From UBA6164 sp963979005 (GTDB lineage: Bacteria; Patescibacteriota; Gracilibacteria; BD1-5; UBA6164), in NCBI GenBank assembly GCA_963979005.1, contig CAXBVF010000003.1, positions 1 to 51,123 of the forward strand: a stretch of 51,123 nucleotides of DNA, written 5' to 3'. The position numbers were made by a program, and so were the translations under genes. The notes under the pieces were generated by a model that worked only from the letters and a program-made list of their open reading frames with translations, had not been told where the DNA came from and made no database searches. Positions 22,050 to 32,073 of this stretch are shown here, piece after piece (position 1 is the first letter of the stretch; every line of letters begins with the position of its first letter).

Positions 22050-23033
22050 ATGATTTTTTTACACCCAATATATTTTGTACTCTTGATACCAATATTATTT
22101 ATTTTGATAATATTATATTTTAATTATTGAAAAAATACTAACTTTTGACCATTAGCAGATTTAAAAATTATTTTTAAATCTAATTCTAAATATTTCAAGA
22201 TTTATTATATATTGATTTTTTTAATATTTGTAATTTTTATCTCTATTTTTTCTAAGCCAGTAAAAGAAAATATTTTAGAAAAAAATAATAAAAATTGAAT
22301 TGATATACAGATAGTTTTAGATGTTTCATATTCAATGATAGCGAAAGATTTAAAGCCTGATAGATTAAGTGTAGCTAAAGATGTAATTTCTTTATTTTTG
22401 GATAAAATTGAATCAGATAGGGTGTGAATAATTGTTTTTGCTTGAAAAACTTTCACATCTCTACCTTTAAGTTTCGATTACAATATTATAAAAAAAATAA
22501 CTAGTGAAATAAGTGTTGAAACTATTAATCAGAGATATATGAATATGCAGGGTACTGCCGTATGAGATGCGATAATTTTGGCAACTGATTCATTTTGAGA
22601 TACAAATAGAGAAAAAGTTATTATTTTAGTAACTGATTGAGAGGCTAATAAGTGAGTGGATCCAATAATGTCTTTAAATTATATTAATGAGGGCTATGAC
22701 TCTAATTTAAAAATATATACTATTTGAATCTGATGAGACTATGAAACATTTATAACAATAAAAGATAATTTCTGAAGAAATATAAATGTTCCAATTGCGT
22801 GAGTAGATGAAGAAACATTAAAAACTATTGCAAAAAGAACAAATGGAAAATATTTTAGAGCATGATCAAGAGATGATTTGGAAAATATTTTTTTAGAAAT
22901 ATCGAAGCTAGAAAAAAGGGAAATTGAATCTGATCTAGTAAAAGTAAATATAGTTAAATATGATTATTTTATATATTTATTAGTAATAGTATTTTTATGA
23001 TTTGTGTGAATTAAATATTTAAAAAGATTTTAA
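22050..23033 (+). CDS. VWA-domain membrane protein (BatA-like)
   Basis: 327 residues: two N-terminal membrane helices, a von Willebrand A domain with an intact MIDAS (DVSYSM near residue 92, Thr in GTAVGDAI, Asp in LVTDGEANKG), and a C-terminal helix. This topology, TM-TM-VWA-TM, is that of BatA/BatB. The start ATG is 3 nt after the preceding stop. Likely client of the MoxR ATPase. Confidence 0.9.
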
Positions 23034-23042
23034 TAAAAAAAT

Positions 23043-23999
23043 ATGGTATTTTGAAATTTAAATAATCTGCTAGTAATTGTATTTGTTATTCTTCTTTTAA
23101 GTTGATGACTTCTTTTGTGGTGAATTTTTAAAAGAGATAAGAAAAAGATAAATGTTATTTTACTATTTTGTTCTTTCTTTTTTATATTAATTAATATATT
23201 TGAAATAAAGTGATCATTTATTAATGAAACAGAAACAGTAGATTGATGAAAAATTGTTTTTGCAATTGATGTAAGTAAAAGTATGAATACTGAGGATATA
23301 AAAAGTAGTAGATGATTTAACTCTAGGCTTGATTCTGTAAAAGAACTAATTAATTCGTATATAACTGATTATAGAAATAATGAATATTGACTCATCGTTT
23401 TTGCATGAGAAGCATTAGAAGTATTACCGTTCACAAGTGATATATGAACTTATAAAACTGTATTATACTGAATTAATAATTGAAATGTAAGTAAGTATTG
23501 AACAAATTTAAATAGTGTATTTGAGAGTTTAAATAATTATTTTCCTGAAAATGGAGAATGAGGTTTAGCAGTTATTTTTACTGATTGATGAGATGAAGAA
23601 ATAGATATTTCAAAAGATTTAATAAATTCATTAATAGATAAATGAGTTAAGTTAGTATTAGTTTGAACTGCAACTGAGTCATGATGAAATATTCCAATTT
23701 GAACAGATTTTTTCTGAAGAAAAATATATAAAAAGTATAATTGAGAGTATGTTGTTTCAAAACTTAATAAAAGAATTTTAAAAAGTCTAAGATCAAAATG
23801 AGATATTGGATATACGGAAGTATCCAACAATGATAGTATAGAAAAAACAATTAATTATATTTCAGATAATATTGATTTAGTTAATTTAGAAAAAAATATT
23901 AATTATAGATTTGATTTCACTAGAGTATTTATATTTATTTCCTTTTGTTTTTTTGTTTCGTATTTATTTATTAGTAATTTTTCATGAAGAAAAAAATAG
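23043..23999 (+). CDS. VWA-domain membrane protein (BatB-like)
   Basis: 318 residues with the same topology as its neighbour: two N-terminal membrane helices, a VWA domain with MIDAS (DVSKSM near residue 78, GTNLNSV, IFTDGGDEE) and a C-terminal helix. It probably arose by duplication with the preceding gene, as batA/batB. Its 3' end overlaps the start of the TPR-like gene by 16 nt, suggesting translational coupling. Confidence 0.9.
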
Positions 24000-24697
24000 T
24001 ATTAATTTTATTGATAGTAGTCTCATTATTATTTTTTGTAATATTTAATTACAAGCCTTTTTTATTTTCTAAACTAATTTCCACTGCAAATATTAGCTAT
24101 GAAAATGAAAATTTCTCAGGTGCATTATCTTTATATAGTTTATCTAATATTAATTCCAGTTGATCAGAATTAATTTATAATTTGTGAAATACTTATTATA
24201 AAATATGAGAAAATAATACAAATATAGATGAAAAAATTAATAATTATGAATTATCGCTTACTAATTATAAAAATATATTAGATAATAAGCTGACAAAAAA
24301 TCATAAAGATGTAGAGGATACAAAATTTAATTATGAATTTGTAAAAAATAAGCTAGAAGAGCTTAAAAAAGAACAAACTGAAAGTGAAGAACAAGAAAAT
24401 CAGAAAGAAGAAGAAAATAAACAAGAAGAACAATCTGAATGAGATGAACAAAAAGATGAAAATGAAGAAGATAATAATAGTGATTTAGAATGAAAAACTG
24501 AAGATAATATTACTGAAGATAGTGAAACTGAAAAGATACCTATATCTTCTTCTGAATTTAAGAAAATACAGGACTATATTGATAAATTAAAGGCTGAGGA
24601 AAAATATAATAGAGAATTTTATAATAATATACAGGAAAAATCTAGTAATTCTCTTTTTGATAATTTTTTCGATAGAGGTTCAGAAAAAGATTGGTAA
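23984..24697 (+). CDS. BatC/E-like anchored TPR protein
   Basis: 237 residues: one N-terminal membrane helix, then a TPR-like segment (YENENFSGALSLY ... ELIYNLGNTYYKIGENN) and a very acidic Glu/Gln/Lys low-complexity region (about 125-185) before a charged C-terminus. TPR-bearing BatC and BatE occupy the same place in Bat operons. It ends the operon at a strong terminator. Only about two TPR-like repeats are visible. Confidence 0.75.
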
Positions 24698-24730
24698 TAA
24701 AAAAAGAAGCATATAGCTTCTTTTTTTATT
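24696..24730. terminator. Bidirectional terminator, Bat operon / ybaB
   Basis: A perfect 15-bp stem (AATAAAAAAAGAAGC / GCTTCTTTTTTTATT) with loop ATATA. It contains part of the ybaB stop and abuts the TPR gene stop. Confidence 0.92.
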
Positions 24731-25079
24731 ACATACCTGGTAATCCCATTCATCCACCTCATCCCATCATATTTCCCATTCACATTTGAGACATAACTCA
24801 TTGCATTTTTTCAGCAGCTACTTCTTGAGATTTTTTAACTCATTTATTAACAGCTTCAAGTATAGCATTTTGAAGAGTTTCTTTTTCAGAGTCTGATAAT
24901 CCCTTTATTAATTCATTAGTTTCAAAATCAACTTTTTCTACTTTCATTTCTCAGTTAATAGTTATAACTAAACCACCAACTTCCGCTTCAATAAAAGTAT
25001 TTTCTAATTCTTTTTTAACCTTCATTGCTTCTTGTTGCAATTTCATCATTTCTCATGCTTTTGAAAAGTCCATATTCAT
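24729..25079 (-). CDS. YbaB/EbfC nucleoid-associated protein
   Basis: 116 residues. Small DNA-binding dimer family. The N-terminal helix with EMMKLQQEAMKVKKELE and the core strand pattern (IEAEVGGLVITINGEMKVEKVDF) match YbaB. The C-terminus is a Met/Gly-rich tail (GMGNMMGGGGMGLPGM), common in this family and in GroEL-like tails. The usual partners dnaX and recR are not adjacent. Confidence 0.92.
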
Positions 25080-25139
25080 TATTTAAGTATTAAATTTGTG
25101 TGAAAATATTATATATATTAATTGTTTTTTTTCAAATTT

Positions 25140-25168
25140 TTGCATTTAAAAAAATAATATGCTAATAT
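25140..25168 (+). promoter_or_regulatory. Strong promoter of the acidic-protein gene
   Basis: TTGCAT (25140-25145), 17-nt spacer, extended -10 TGCTAATAT (25160-25168), about 33 nt upstream of the ATG at 25201. It is one of the best promoter matches in the window. Confidence 0.7.
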
Positions 25169-25200
25169 ATATAAGTATATTAAAATATAAATTAAATAAT

Positions 25201-25953
25201 ATGGCTACTACTACTACTACAAATGATGATTCAGATTTATTAATATTATCTGATGATGATGCTTCTACAGATACTATTACTGCAACTGAACCAGTATTAG
25301 AAGAAACTAAAAAAAGTGAAGAATCAATAAGTTTAGATTCTGAGGAATTAATATCGTTTGATGATGATTCTACTACTGAAGCAGTTATTGCAGATGAAAT
25401 AACTATTGAATCAGACAATAATACTGATAATACTTTAGAATTATCAGAAGAAACTACTGAAATACCTTCAGGAACCTTGAATTTAGATGATAATACATCT
25501 GATTCTCTTGATTTATGAGAATTAGCTACAGATGTAGTCGTTGAAGCAACAGAAGAAAAACAAACAGAAAGTTTAGATGTAGATGATTCATGATTAGATC
25601 TAAGTTGATGATTAGATTTAACACCCAATAATAATGAAAAAATCGATTCATTAGCAGAAACTACTGATATAAATACAGATATTTCTTCATCTACTGATTT
25701 ATGATGAGAATCTATGGTTCAAATATTGGAATGAACTATTTCTAAACTAGAAATAAGAGAAACTTCAAATTCTGATGAAATTGATACTGAAGAAGAAAAT
25801 GTTACATCTTTAAAGAATAAATTAAATTCTTCAGAAACTAAATTAGCTGAATTAAAGAATGAAAAAGAAAAAATAGCTGAAAATAAATTAGCTTTAATTA
25901 AAATGAAAGATTCAGATACTAAAAAGACTACAAAATCTAAGAAATCTGCATAA
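25201..25953 (+). CDS. Highly acidic low-complexity protein, unknown function
   Basis: 250 residues. About two thirds is Asp/Glu/Ser/Thr-rich low complexity, with recurrent LDLGGLDL-like and LDS/LDDD patches. A predicted coiled coil follows (about 195-235, KLNSSETKLAELKNEKEK), then a basic tail (KKTTKSKKSA). No signal peptide or membrane segment is visible. The charge split, acidic body and basic end, could suit a nucleoid, scaffold or interaction protein; I recognise no family. It is monocistronic, with a strong extended -10 promoter and a strong terminator, suggesting high expression. Confidence 0.75.
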
Positions 25954-25961
25954 TTAATAAT

Positions 25962-26006
25962 CAAAATAAAAAAAATAGACTAATTTTAGTCTATTTTTTT
26001 TATTTT
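25962..26006. terminator. Bidirectional terminator, acidic protein gene / HAD-like gene
   Basis: An inverted repeat of about 21 bp centred at 25984/25985 (core AATAGACTAA/TTAGTCTATT) with T8 tracts both ways. The HAD-like gene's TAA (25986-25988) lies in it. Confidence 0.9.
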
Positions 26007-26549
26007 TGGTTCCTTATTATTACTAGTCATTTCAACAAACATGATTTCAAGCTTAGTTCATAAAAATTTTTCAATGAAATCTTTATTTTCTAAAAAATAT
26101 TTAGGTCTATCTTCGAATATAGTAATTTTGTTTGGAATAAATTTTAAATTATTTACTACATATTTAATTGTTTCAATTATTTTTTTCTCTGCAGTATCTA
26201 CTATTACATTATTTATATAATCTAGTCAAGTAGCTTTTATTTTCTTTATCTGGAATTCATCTATTCATACTGTCAAAATTAAGTCATGATTTTTTCTTAG
26301 TTTTGAACTAATATCTTTTGGATATTTAACACCTTTATATATTTCATCAATAATTTTATCTATTAAGTTATTTTCAACTATAAAGGTATTTCATTCAGCT
26401 CATCTTCTTCATTTTCTATAATCTCTATCTATTAATTTCTTAGTAGAAAAAATAGTATCATCAAAATCAGATATAATTAAATCTATATCTTTTTGTTCTA
26501 GTTTATTTTTTTTCTTTTCTAATTCTATTAACTCTTTTTCGGGGTTCAT
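25986..26549 (-). CDS. HAD-like hydrolase
   Basis: 187 residues. After a short charged N-terminal helix, motif I reads IISDFDDTIFST, with both Asp residues of the HAD nucleophile/acid pair. A later segment, KITIFEDRPKYF, is a plausible motif IV (ED). Substrate unknown. It begins 3 nt after the ileS stop and ends the ileS operon; such coupling says little about function. Confidence 0.75.
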
Positions 26550-26552
26550 TAT

Positions 26553-29500
26553 CTATTTTTTTAGTTTAATATTAATTTTTAATTCTTCTATATATTTTTC
26601 TACATCAGCTAATTTTATATCATCTACGAGTGTAGAAAGAGTCTCTGTTTCGATATATCTACTAAATTCTTTTAATATTTCCTCTGCTCAGCTAATAGAT
26701 ATTTCAATTCTATCATCTACTTGATAGTCAGCTTCTTTTCTAGCTTCTTGAATTTGTCTAACTATGTCACGAGCATTTCATTCTAGTTTTAACTCATTAG
26801 TTATGTTAGAATCCATTGCTATTACCATTCAGAATCATGCCTCTATTAAAGTTTCTGTATCTCATGCTTCAAATACTAATTCAAAATCAGATATATCTAA
26901 TTCAAACTCTCATACTTTTGCATTTCAGTTCTTTAAAATTTCAAAGTTTCAAGACTTTGCCTCAGTCATGATAAACTTAACATCTTTTCAAAATTTTGGT
27001 CAGATAGCTCTACCGTTTGGTTTACAAATCTGTTTTGCTAGAGTGTTTCCATCTACAACTAATACTTCTTTTATATTTAATTCTTCTTTTATTATTTCTA
27101 TATAATAATCTTCTAGTTTCTCAGTTATTGTTATTGATTGTAATGGTTGTCTAACTCTTATCTTTTGATTAGCTCTCCATGCAAGACCTAGTGTAATTAT
27201 TTTTTGTACTAAATCTGTATCACTATTTAATTTTTCATTAATTAATTTTTTATCATATGTAGGGAAGTCAGTTAAATGAACTGATTTTTCTCATGTCATT
27301 TCTTTGTATATATGATCAGAAATAAATGGCATAAAAGGAGCTATAATTTTTTGTAATTCAACTAAGGTTGTATACAGAGTTTCATATGCTTCAAGTTTGT
27401 CTCCATCATTTTCTGATTTCCAAAATCTTTTTCTAGATCTTCTGATATACCAATTTGTTAAATTATCCATAAATTTAACAATAGGTTTAGTAGCATTATT
27501 TAATTTATATTCATCAAATCACTCAGTAACTTCTTTAGTTAATTCATTTAATTCAGAAATCAACCATTTGTCTAGATTATTATTTCTTGTCTTGTCTCAG
27601 CTAGGTTTAAAATTATCTATATTAGCATAAGTAGTGAAAAAATAGTAGGTGTTCCATAATGGAAGTATTACTTTTTTTACTACTTCTTCTACTCAAGCTT
27701 CTGCAAATCTGAAATCTTGAGCTTCAACTACTTGAGAATTCATTAAATAAAACCTCATAGCATCAGCACCATATTTATCAAATACTATTGATGGATCTGG
27801 ATAATTTTTTAGAGATTTACTCATTTTTTTACCATCTTCCGCTAGTATTGTTCCATTCACTATTACATTTTTCATTGGAGCATTATCGTATAAAGCTGTT
27901 CATAAAACTAGTAAAGTATAAAACCATCATCTAGTTTGATCTAGTCATTCTGCTATAAAATCTGCAGGAAATTTGAATTCGTTTTCATTTTCAAAAGGGA
28001 AGTGCTTGCTAGCATATGGCATAGCTCCACTTTCAAACCAACAGTCTAAGACTTCAGGAATTCTAGATAATTCAGTTCAGGTTTTTGGGTGTTTTAATTT
28101 TATTTCATCTACAAAATGTTTATGTATATCTACTTCCTGATTTGTATTTGTGTAATAATATTTATTATTTTTTAATTCAATTTGAGAATAATCTTTATTT
28201 AATTCATACATTTCTTTTATAGAACCAATACAGACTTCTTCTGATTTATCTTCTGATTGCCAAACCGGAATAGCTGATCACCAATATCTATTTCTAGATA
28301 TATTCCAATCTCTTGCTCATTCAACCCATTTACCAAATCTACCATTTTTTATTATTTCTGGGGTCCAGTTAATTTTCTGATTATTTGCAACCATTTTATC
28401 TCTGATTTTTTCTACAGCAACATACCATGCAGAAATTGCTCTATAAATCAGAGGTGTATCACATCTCCAGCAATGAGGATATGAGTGATCAATTGTAGAT
28501 ATTTTAAGTACTACTCATTTCTCTTTAAGCTTTTCTAGAGCATCACTATTATAATCAAATACATATTTCCCATTATCTGAAAGTGTGTTCATTATTTTTC
28601 AACTATCGTCAACATGACTTACAAAACCTAAATCATTTTTTTGACCTATCATGAAATCATCTTCTCAATAAGCTGGTGCCATATGAACAATTCAAGTACC
28701 TGATTCTGTACTTACATGATGACCTATAACAACTGAAAATACATTTTTACCTAATTTTATTTCTGATCATAAGTCAGATCACATATCTTTAAGTTGGATT
28801 TGAAAATCATCAAATATAGGTTCATACTTAATTCACTCTAAGCAGCTTCCAAGATATTCTCTAATTATAGAATGATCGTCATCAGATTTATAATAATCTC
28901 CAAGTCTATCTTTTGCTAGAATATAAGTTTCTCAAGTTTTAGCATCTTTTATTTCAACATAAGTTATATCAGCTCATACAGCTAGTCATAAATTAGATAC
29001 TATAGTCCATGGAGTAGTAGTCCATGCTAATAAATATTTATCTTTATTTCATTCTACTTTAAATTTTAAAGTAACAGTTTTATCTTGCTTATCTTTATAT
29101 CCTTGATTTACTTCAAAATTTGAAAGGGGAGTTGTACATCTAGGACAATAAGGGACAACTCTGTGACCTTCATATATTAAGTCTTTATCATAAAGTTCTT
29201 TATATACCCACCAAACTGATTCCATAAAATCAGCATCCATAGTTTGGTATGCATTATCCATATCCACCCATCTTCACATTCTGTTTACAGTTTTTTCCCA
29301 TTCATCAGTATATCAAGACACATTACTTCTACATTCTTCATTAAAAGCATGTATTCATATTTTTGCAATATCATCTCTACCAGAAATGTCTAACTTTTTT
29401 TCAACTATATTTTCAATTGGTAATCAATGACAATCCCATCAAAAAACCCTATCAACTCTCTTTCATTTCATAGTTTGATATCTAGGTATTACATCTTTTA

Positions 29501-29696
29501 TAGTACCTGCTAATATATGTCCATAATGAGGAGTTCCAGTTGCAAATGGAGGACCATCATAAAAATTAAATTCTTCAGAATCTTTTCTATTTTCTATAGA
29601 TTCCTCAAAGATTTTATTTTCTTTCCAGAATTTTAGAATATTTTCTTCCAACTTAGGGAATGATTGTTTTGGGTTTACTTTTTCGAAATTTTTCAT
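26553..29696 (-). CDS. ileS: Isoleucyl-tRNA synthetase, type 2 (eukaryote-like)
   Basis: 1047 residues. The product charges tRNA-Ile. The HIGH box is PHYGHILAGTIKDVIPRY (about residue 57) and the KMSKS box is DGKKMSKSLKNYP; between them is the CP1 editing domain (LAWTTTPWTIVSN). The PHYGH form of the first motif, the long C-terminal extension and the absence of a C-terminal zinc finger mark the type 2 enzyme shared with archaea and eukaryotes and with mupirocin-resistant bacteria. Motifs and length are complete. The preceding 98-aa membrane protein ends 17 nt upstream. Confidence 0.96.
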
Positions 29697-29713
29697 GGGG
29701 TTTTAATTGAGAG

Positions 29714-30010
29714 TTAAATTTTATTATTTCTTATTTTTTTAGATATTTCCTTAATTTCTTCTTCTGTTTTTGCATTAAGTAATTCTTTCTGAAGTTTTTG
29801 TAATCATTTTGACTGTATAGTCTTTTTTCATTCTTTATGTGTTGTATTAAGTTTTTTTTCTTTATATCTTTTTCATGTATCGAATCAAACATAGGCTATC
29901 ATTAAAATTGCTATAGATAGATATAATCTATTTTCTAATGCTATTTGATCTAAATTTATTGAAAATTTTATAATTACTAATGATATAAATATTATTAATA
30001 TGTTTTTCAT
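29714..30010 (-). CDS. Small membrane protein upstream of ileS
   Basis: 98 residues: two hydrophobic N-terminal helices (about 3-18 and 28-45), then a Lys/Glu-rich coiled-coil-like tail. No family recognised. Its 5' UTR holds copy A of a conserved hairpin (30049-30070) also found before the PemK-like gene. Confidence 0.65.
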
Positions 30011-30048
30011 AACTAAAATTTTATTTATTAAAATAATTTTGATTGAGC

Positions 30049-30070
30049 TAGTTTTATGTCTTTGCGGACA
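30049..30070 (-). repeat. 5'-UTR hairpin motif, copy A
   Basis: A 22-nt element 39 nt upstream of the 98-aa gene start. Minus-strand reading gives stem TGTC/GACA, loop CGCAAA, then TAAAACTA. It differs from copy B at 30632-30653 at only two positions, both in the loop. Confidence 0.7.
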
Positions 30071-30074
30071 AAAG

Positions 30075-30103
30075 TTTTGATTTTTGGGAGAAAGTGATAT
30101 AAT
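30075..30103 (+). promoter_or_regulatory. Plus-strand promoter facing the PemK gene's 3' end
   Basis: TTTTGA (30075-30080), a 17-nt spacer, and an extended -10 TGATATAAT (30095-30103). No plus-strand gene follows; the next plus-strand CDS is more than 10 kb away. Confidence 0.5.
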
Positions 30104-30109
30104 AATAGT

Positions 30110-30222
30110 ACAAATTTCCTTCGGGACTTCTCTTAGGGTGGAAATTATATATATTATATAATTATTGAAACCTTAAGAATAACTATGAGATTTAGAACCA
30201 ATCGGTAATAAGTCTTTTTTTT
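30110..30222 (+). ncRNA. Candidate small RNA antisense to the toxin gene's 3' end
   Basis: The promoter at 30075-30103 would give a transcript with a 7-bp stem (AATTTCC 30113-30119 / GGAAATT 30140-30146) that runs to a T8 tract at 30215-30222. The last ~30 nt are complementary to the end of the PemK-like CDS. No hairpin immediately precedes the T tract, so termination is doubtful. I recognise no RNA family. Confidence 0.3.
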
Positions 30223-30581
30223 ATTTTTTCAAAATCAACTTTATTTATAATACTTATTTTTTTTATAAATCTTTTGTGATCAATAAATTTTCATTGGGAC
30301 ATTGTTAAAAATGAATTATTAGAAAAATATGTTTCTGGTAATTTATATTTAAATTTATTTTCAGTTCATTTGCTAGTCATAGGTATGACAAGATACATAT
30401 TTCATATTTTTTTAATTACTAAAACAGGTCTTCTGTAATCATTTCATTTTCAAATACTTTCGTGTCATATGTTTGTTCATATATTTATATACCATATTTC
30501 TCTCTTCTTTACATAAAAATTCTTTTTTACAGAGTAATGTAATTTCTGTTTTAATTTATTCCATTTCTCAAATGTATTCAT
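30192..30581 (-). CDS. PemK/MazF-like toxin
   Basis: 129 residues. The family are mostly mRNA endonucleases of type II toxin-antitoxin systems. The fold's segments are visible: REIWYINIGTNIGHESIGKG in the first strand-loop, DYRRPVLVIKKIGNMYLVIPMTSKG (Arg-Pro-Val and the Thr/Ser-Lys catalytic region), and FLTMSQGKFIDHKRFIKKI with the usual Gln/Arg region. An extra ~25-residue N-terminal extension precedes the core. No antitoxin of the MazE, AbrB or Phd type is adjacent. Neighbours are small membrane proteins. Copy B of the 5'-UTR hairpin precedes it. Confidence 0.85.
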
Positions 30582-30631
30582 TTTATTATAATTAAATATA
30601 AATTCCAGGAGTTTATCTATATTTAATTATT

Positions 30632-30653
30632 AGTTTTATGTCTTCACGGACAT
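30632..30653 (-). repeat. 5'-UTR hairpin motif, copy B
   Basis: Same element as copy A, between the 83-aa membrane protein gene and the PemK-like gene, 51 nt before the latter's start. Stem ATGTC/GACAT with loop CGTGAA on the minus strand, then AAAACTA. Confidence 0.7.
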
Positions 30654-30664
30654 ATTTTTAGTGT

Positions 30665-30916
30665 CTATGAAAATATTGTAATAAATACTATTGTTACGAT
30701 ATGAAAACTTGAAAATATATATTTCCATATTTCATTGTTTTCCTTTAATGTTTTGTAAAATAATATTGAGCTAAGGTTTATTAATAATATTGAAATTATT
30801 ATTCAAATCATTACAATTAAAAAATTATTTTGTCAGTTCACGAAAGAAAATGATAATATTCATAATACACTAATTAACCATCAAATTAGATAATTTTTAA
30901 GATTTATATTTTTCAT
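30665..30916 (-). CDS. Small membrane protein, FYKTL family, paralog 1
   Basis: 83 residues, three hydrophobic helices. It shares the segment SSILFYKTL, then N-E-I-x-K-Y-x-F-S and H-I-V, with the gene at 30970-31239, and SSILFYKTL plus NEI with 31507-31779. I know no family for this signature. It lies upstream of the PemK-like toxin on the same strand. Confidence 0.7.
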
Positions 30917-30969
30917 AGTTATAATTTTATATATTAAATTAGTTTTTACTCTTACATATGCAGGTTGAA

Positions 30970-31239
30970 TTACATAATTTTAACTAATATCATATAACCT
31001 GCAAATGCGAGTGATACTATATGTAAAAATGAAAATACATATTTTAGGATTTCATCATTTGTATTTAATGTCTTATAAAACAATATAGAACTTGTGTTGT
31101 AAAATCAAATTACCGATATAGCTCAAATGAAAACGGTTATAAAATAGTCATGATTTCAAGTCATCATATAATAAGTAAAAACTCATAAAAAGAAGAACAA
31201 GAAAGCTAGTGCATATATTTTAAAATTTATATTTTTCAT
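30970..31239 (-). CDS. Small membrane protein, FYKTL family, paralog 2
   Basis: 89 residues, starting MKNINFKIYALAF, with hydrophobic helices either side of a conserved loop (TSSILFYKTLNTNDEILKYV). The N-terminus MKNINxKxY also matches paralog 1. It directly follows a small lipoprotein gene (24-nt gap). Confidence 0.7.
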
Positions 31240-31263
31240 ATTTTTTTAAAAGGGTTATCTCTA

Positions 31264-31494
31264 TTAATCTAAACATATAGGTTTTTCTATAAGCTTAGTA
31301 GTTAACATTTCAGTACATATATTGTATTCTCAATTTTCTAAGCTACAAGTGTTTCAATCTCAATCTATTTGAATTGTTTGACATCAATCTTTTGCTAGTT
31401 TTTTCATTTCTAAATAATAAATTTCTTCAGTTGTTAATGAATTAGAACAAGAATATAAAAAAAGTATTGATAGTATAATTGTTATTTTTTTCAT
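31264..31494 (-). CDS. Small lipoprotein
   Basis: 76 residues. Lipoprotein signal with lipobox LFLYSC (Cys 16). The mature ~60 residues contain four more Cys (GCQT, NTCS, NICT, PICLD) and are probably disulfide-stabilised outside the membrane. It is set between two FYKTL-family genes with gaps of 12 and 24 nt. Confidence 0.75.
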
Positions 31495-31506
31495 AATTAG
31501 TTTTTA

Positions 31507-31779
31507 TTAAAATATTTTTTGTATTATTGTTTGAATTGCTGTATATATAATCATTCATATAACCACTAGATTTATAGCTGAGAAGATAAATTTAACAATT
31601 TCATTTTTTACACCTAGTGTTTTGTAGAATAATATGGAACTAAAATTTATTCATAATATTATTAACATAATTCAGGGAATTATAAGAACTGAATGTACTA
31701 CTAATAATATAGTTCATAGATTTCATATAAGTAATATTGCTATTCATATTATGTAGTATTTAAAATTGAAGGTTTTCAT
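31507..31779 (-). CDS. Small membrane protein, FYKTL family, paralog 3
   Basis: 90 residues, three hydrophobic helices with the shared loop FSSILFYKTLGVKNEIVKF. It is more divergent from paralogs 1 and 2 but keeps the loop almost exactly. It starts 8 nt after the SemiSWEET stop. Confidence 0.7.
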
Positions 31780-31787
31780 AATAATTT

Positions 31788-32060
31788 TTAATTCCTAAAA
31801 TATCTATTCTTGATTTTGTAGCAAAGTATTATAGATGATAATATAAACGTTATTGAATTTGCTATTATTATAGGAAGAGAGTTAATTATAATTCAGTATA
31901 TTAACCACATTGCAACTCAGAATGTAAATAAAATATACATAGCTAAAGATAATGCTTTAGTATCTTTTGTTCTGATTATTTTTAGTGTTTGTGGTAAAAA
32001 TGCTATAGTCGTACAGAAAGCTGCAATAAATCATATAATTCCAATTGTTAATGTATCCAT
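31788..32060 (-). CDS. SemiSWEET sugar transporter (MtN3/PQ-loop)
   Basis: 90 residues, three transmembrane helices, the size of bacterial SemiSWEETs, which dimerise to move sugars down a gradient. The PQ motif is in AFLPQTLKIIRTKDTKALSL and the third helix has GVAMWLIYGI followed by PIIIANSIT with the conserved Asn. The match is clear along the whole length. For a reduced genome, sugar uptake from a host or medium is plausible. Confidence 0.9.
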
Positions 32061-32073
32061 AATTTTATTGATT

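Noticed and set aside
30110..30222. T-box or tRNA-like element, suggested by an AGGGTGG segment
   Set aside because: No specifier stem or acceptor-like fold, and no downstream gene on that strand. Kept only as an unassigned RNA candidate.
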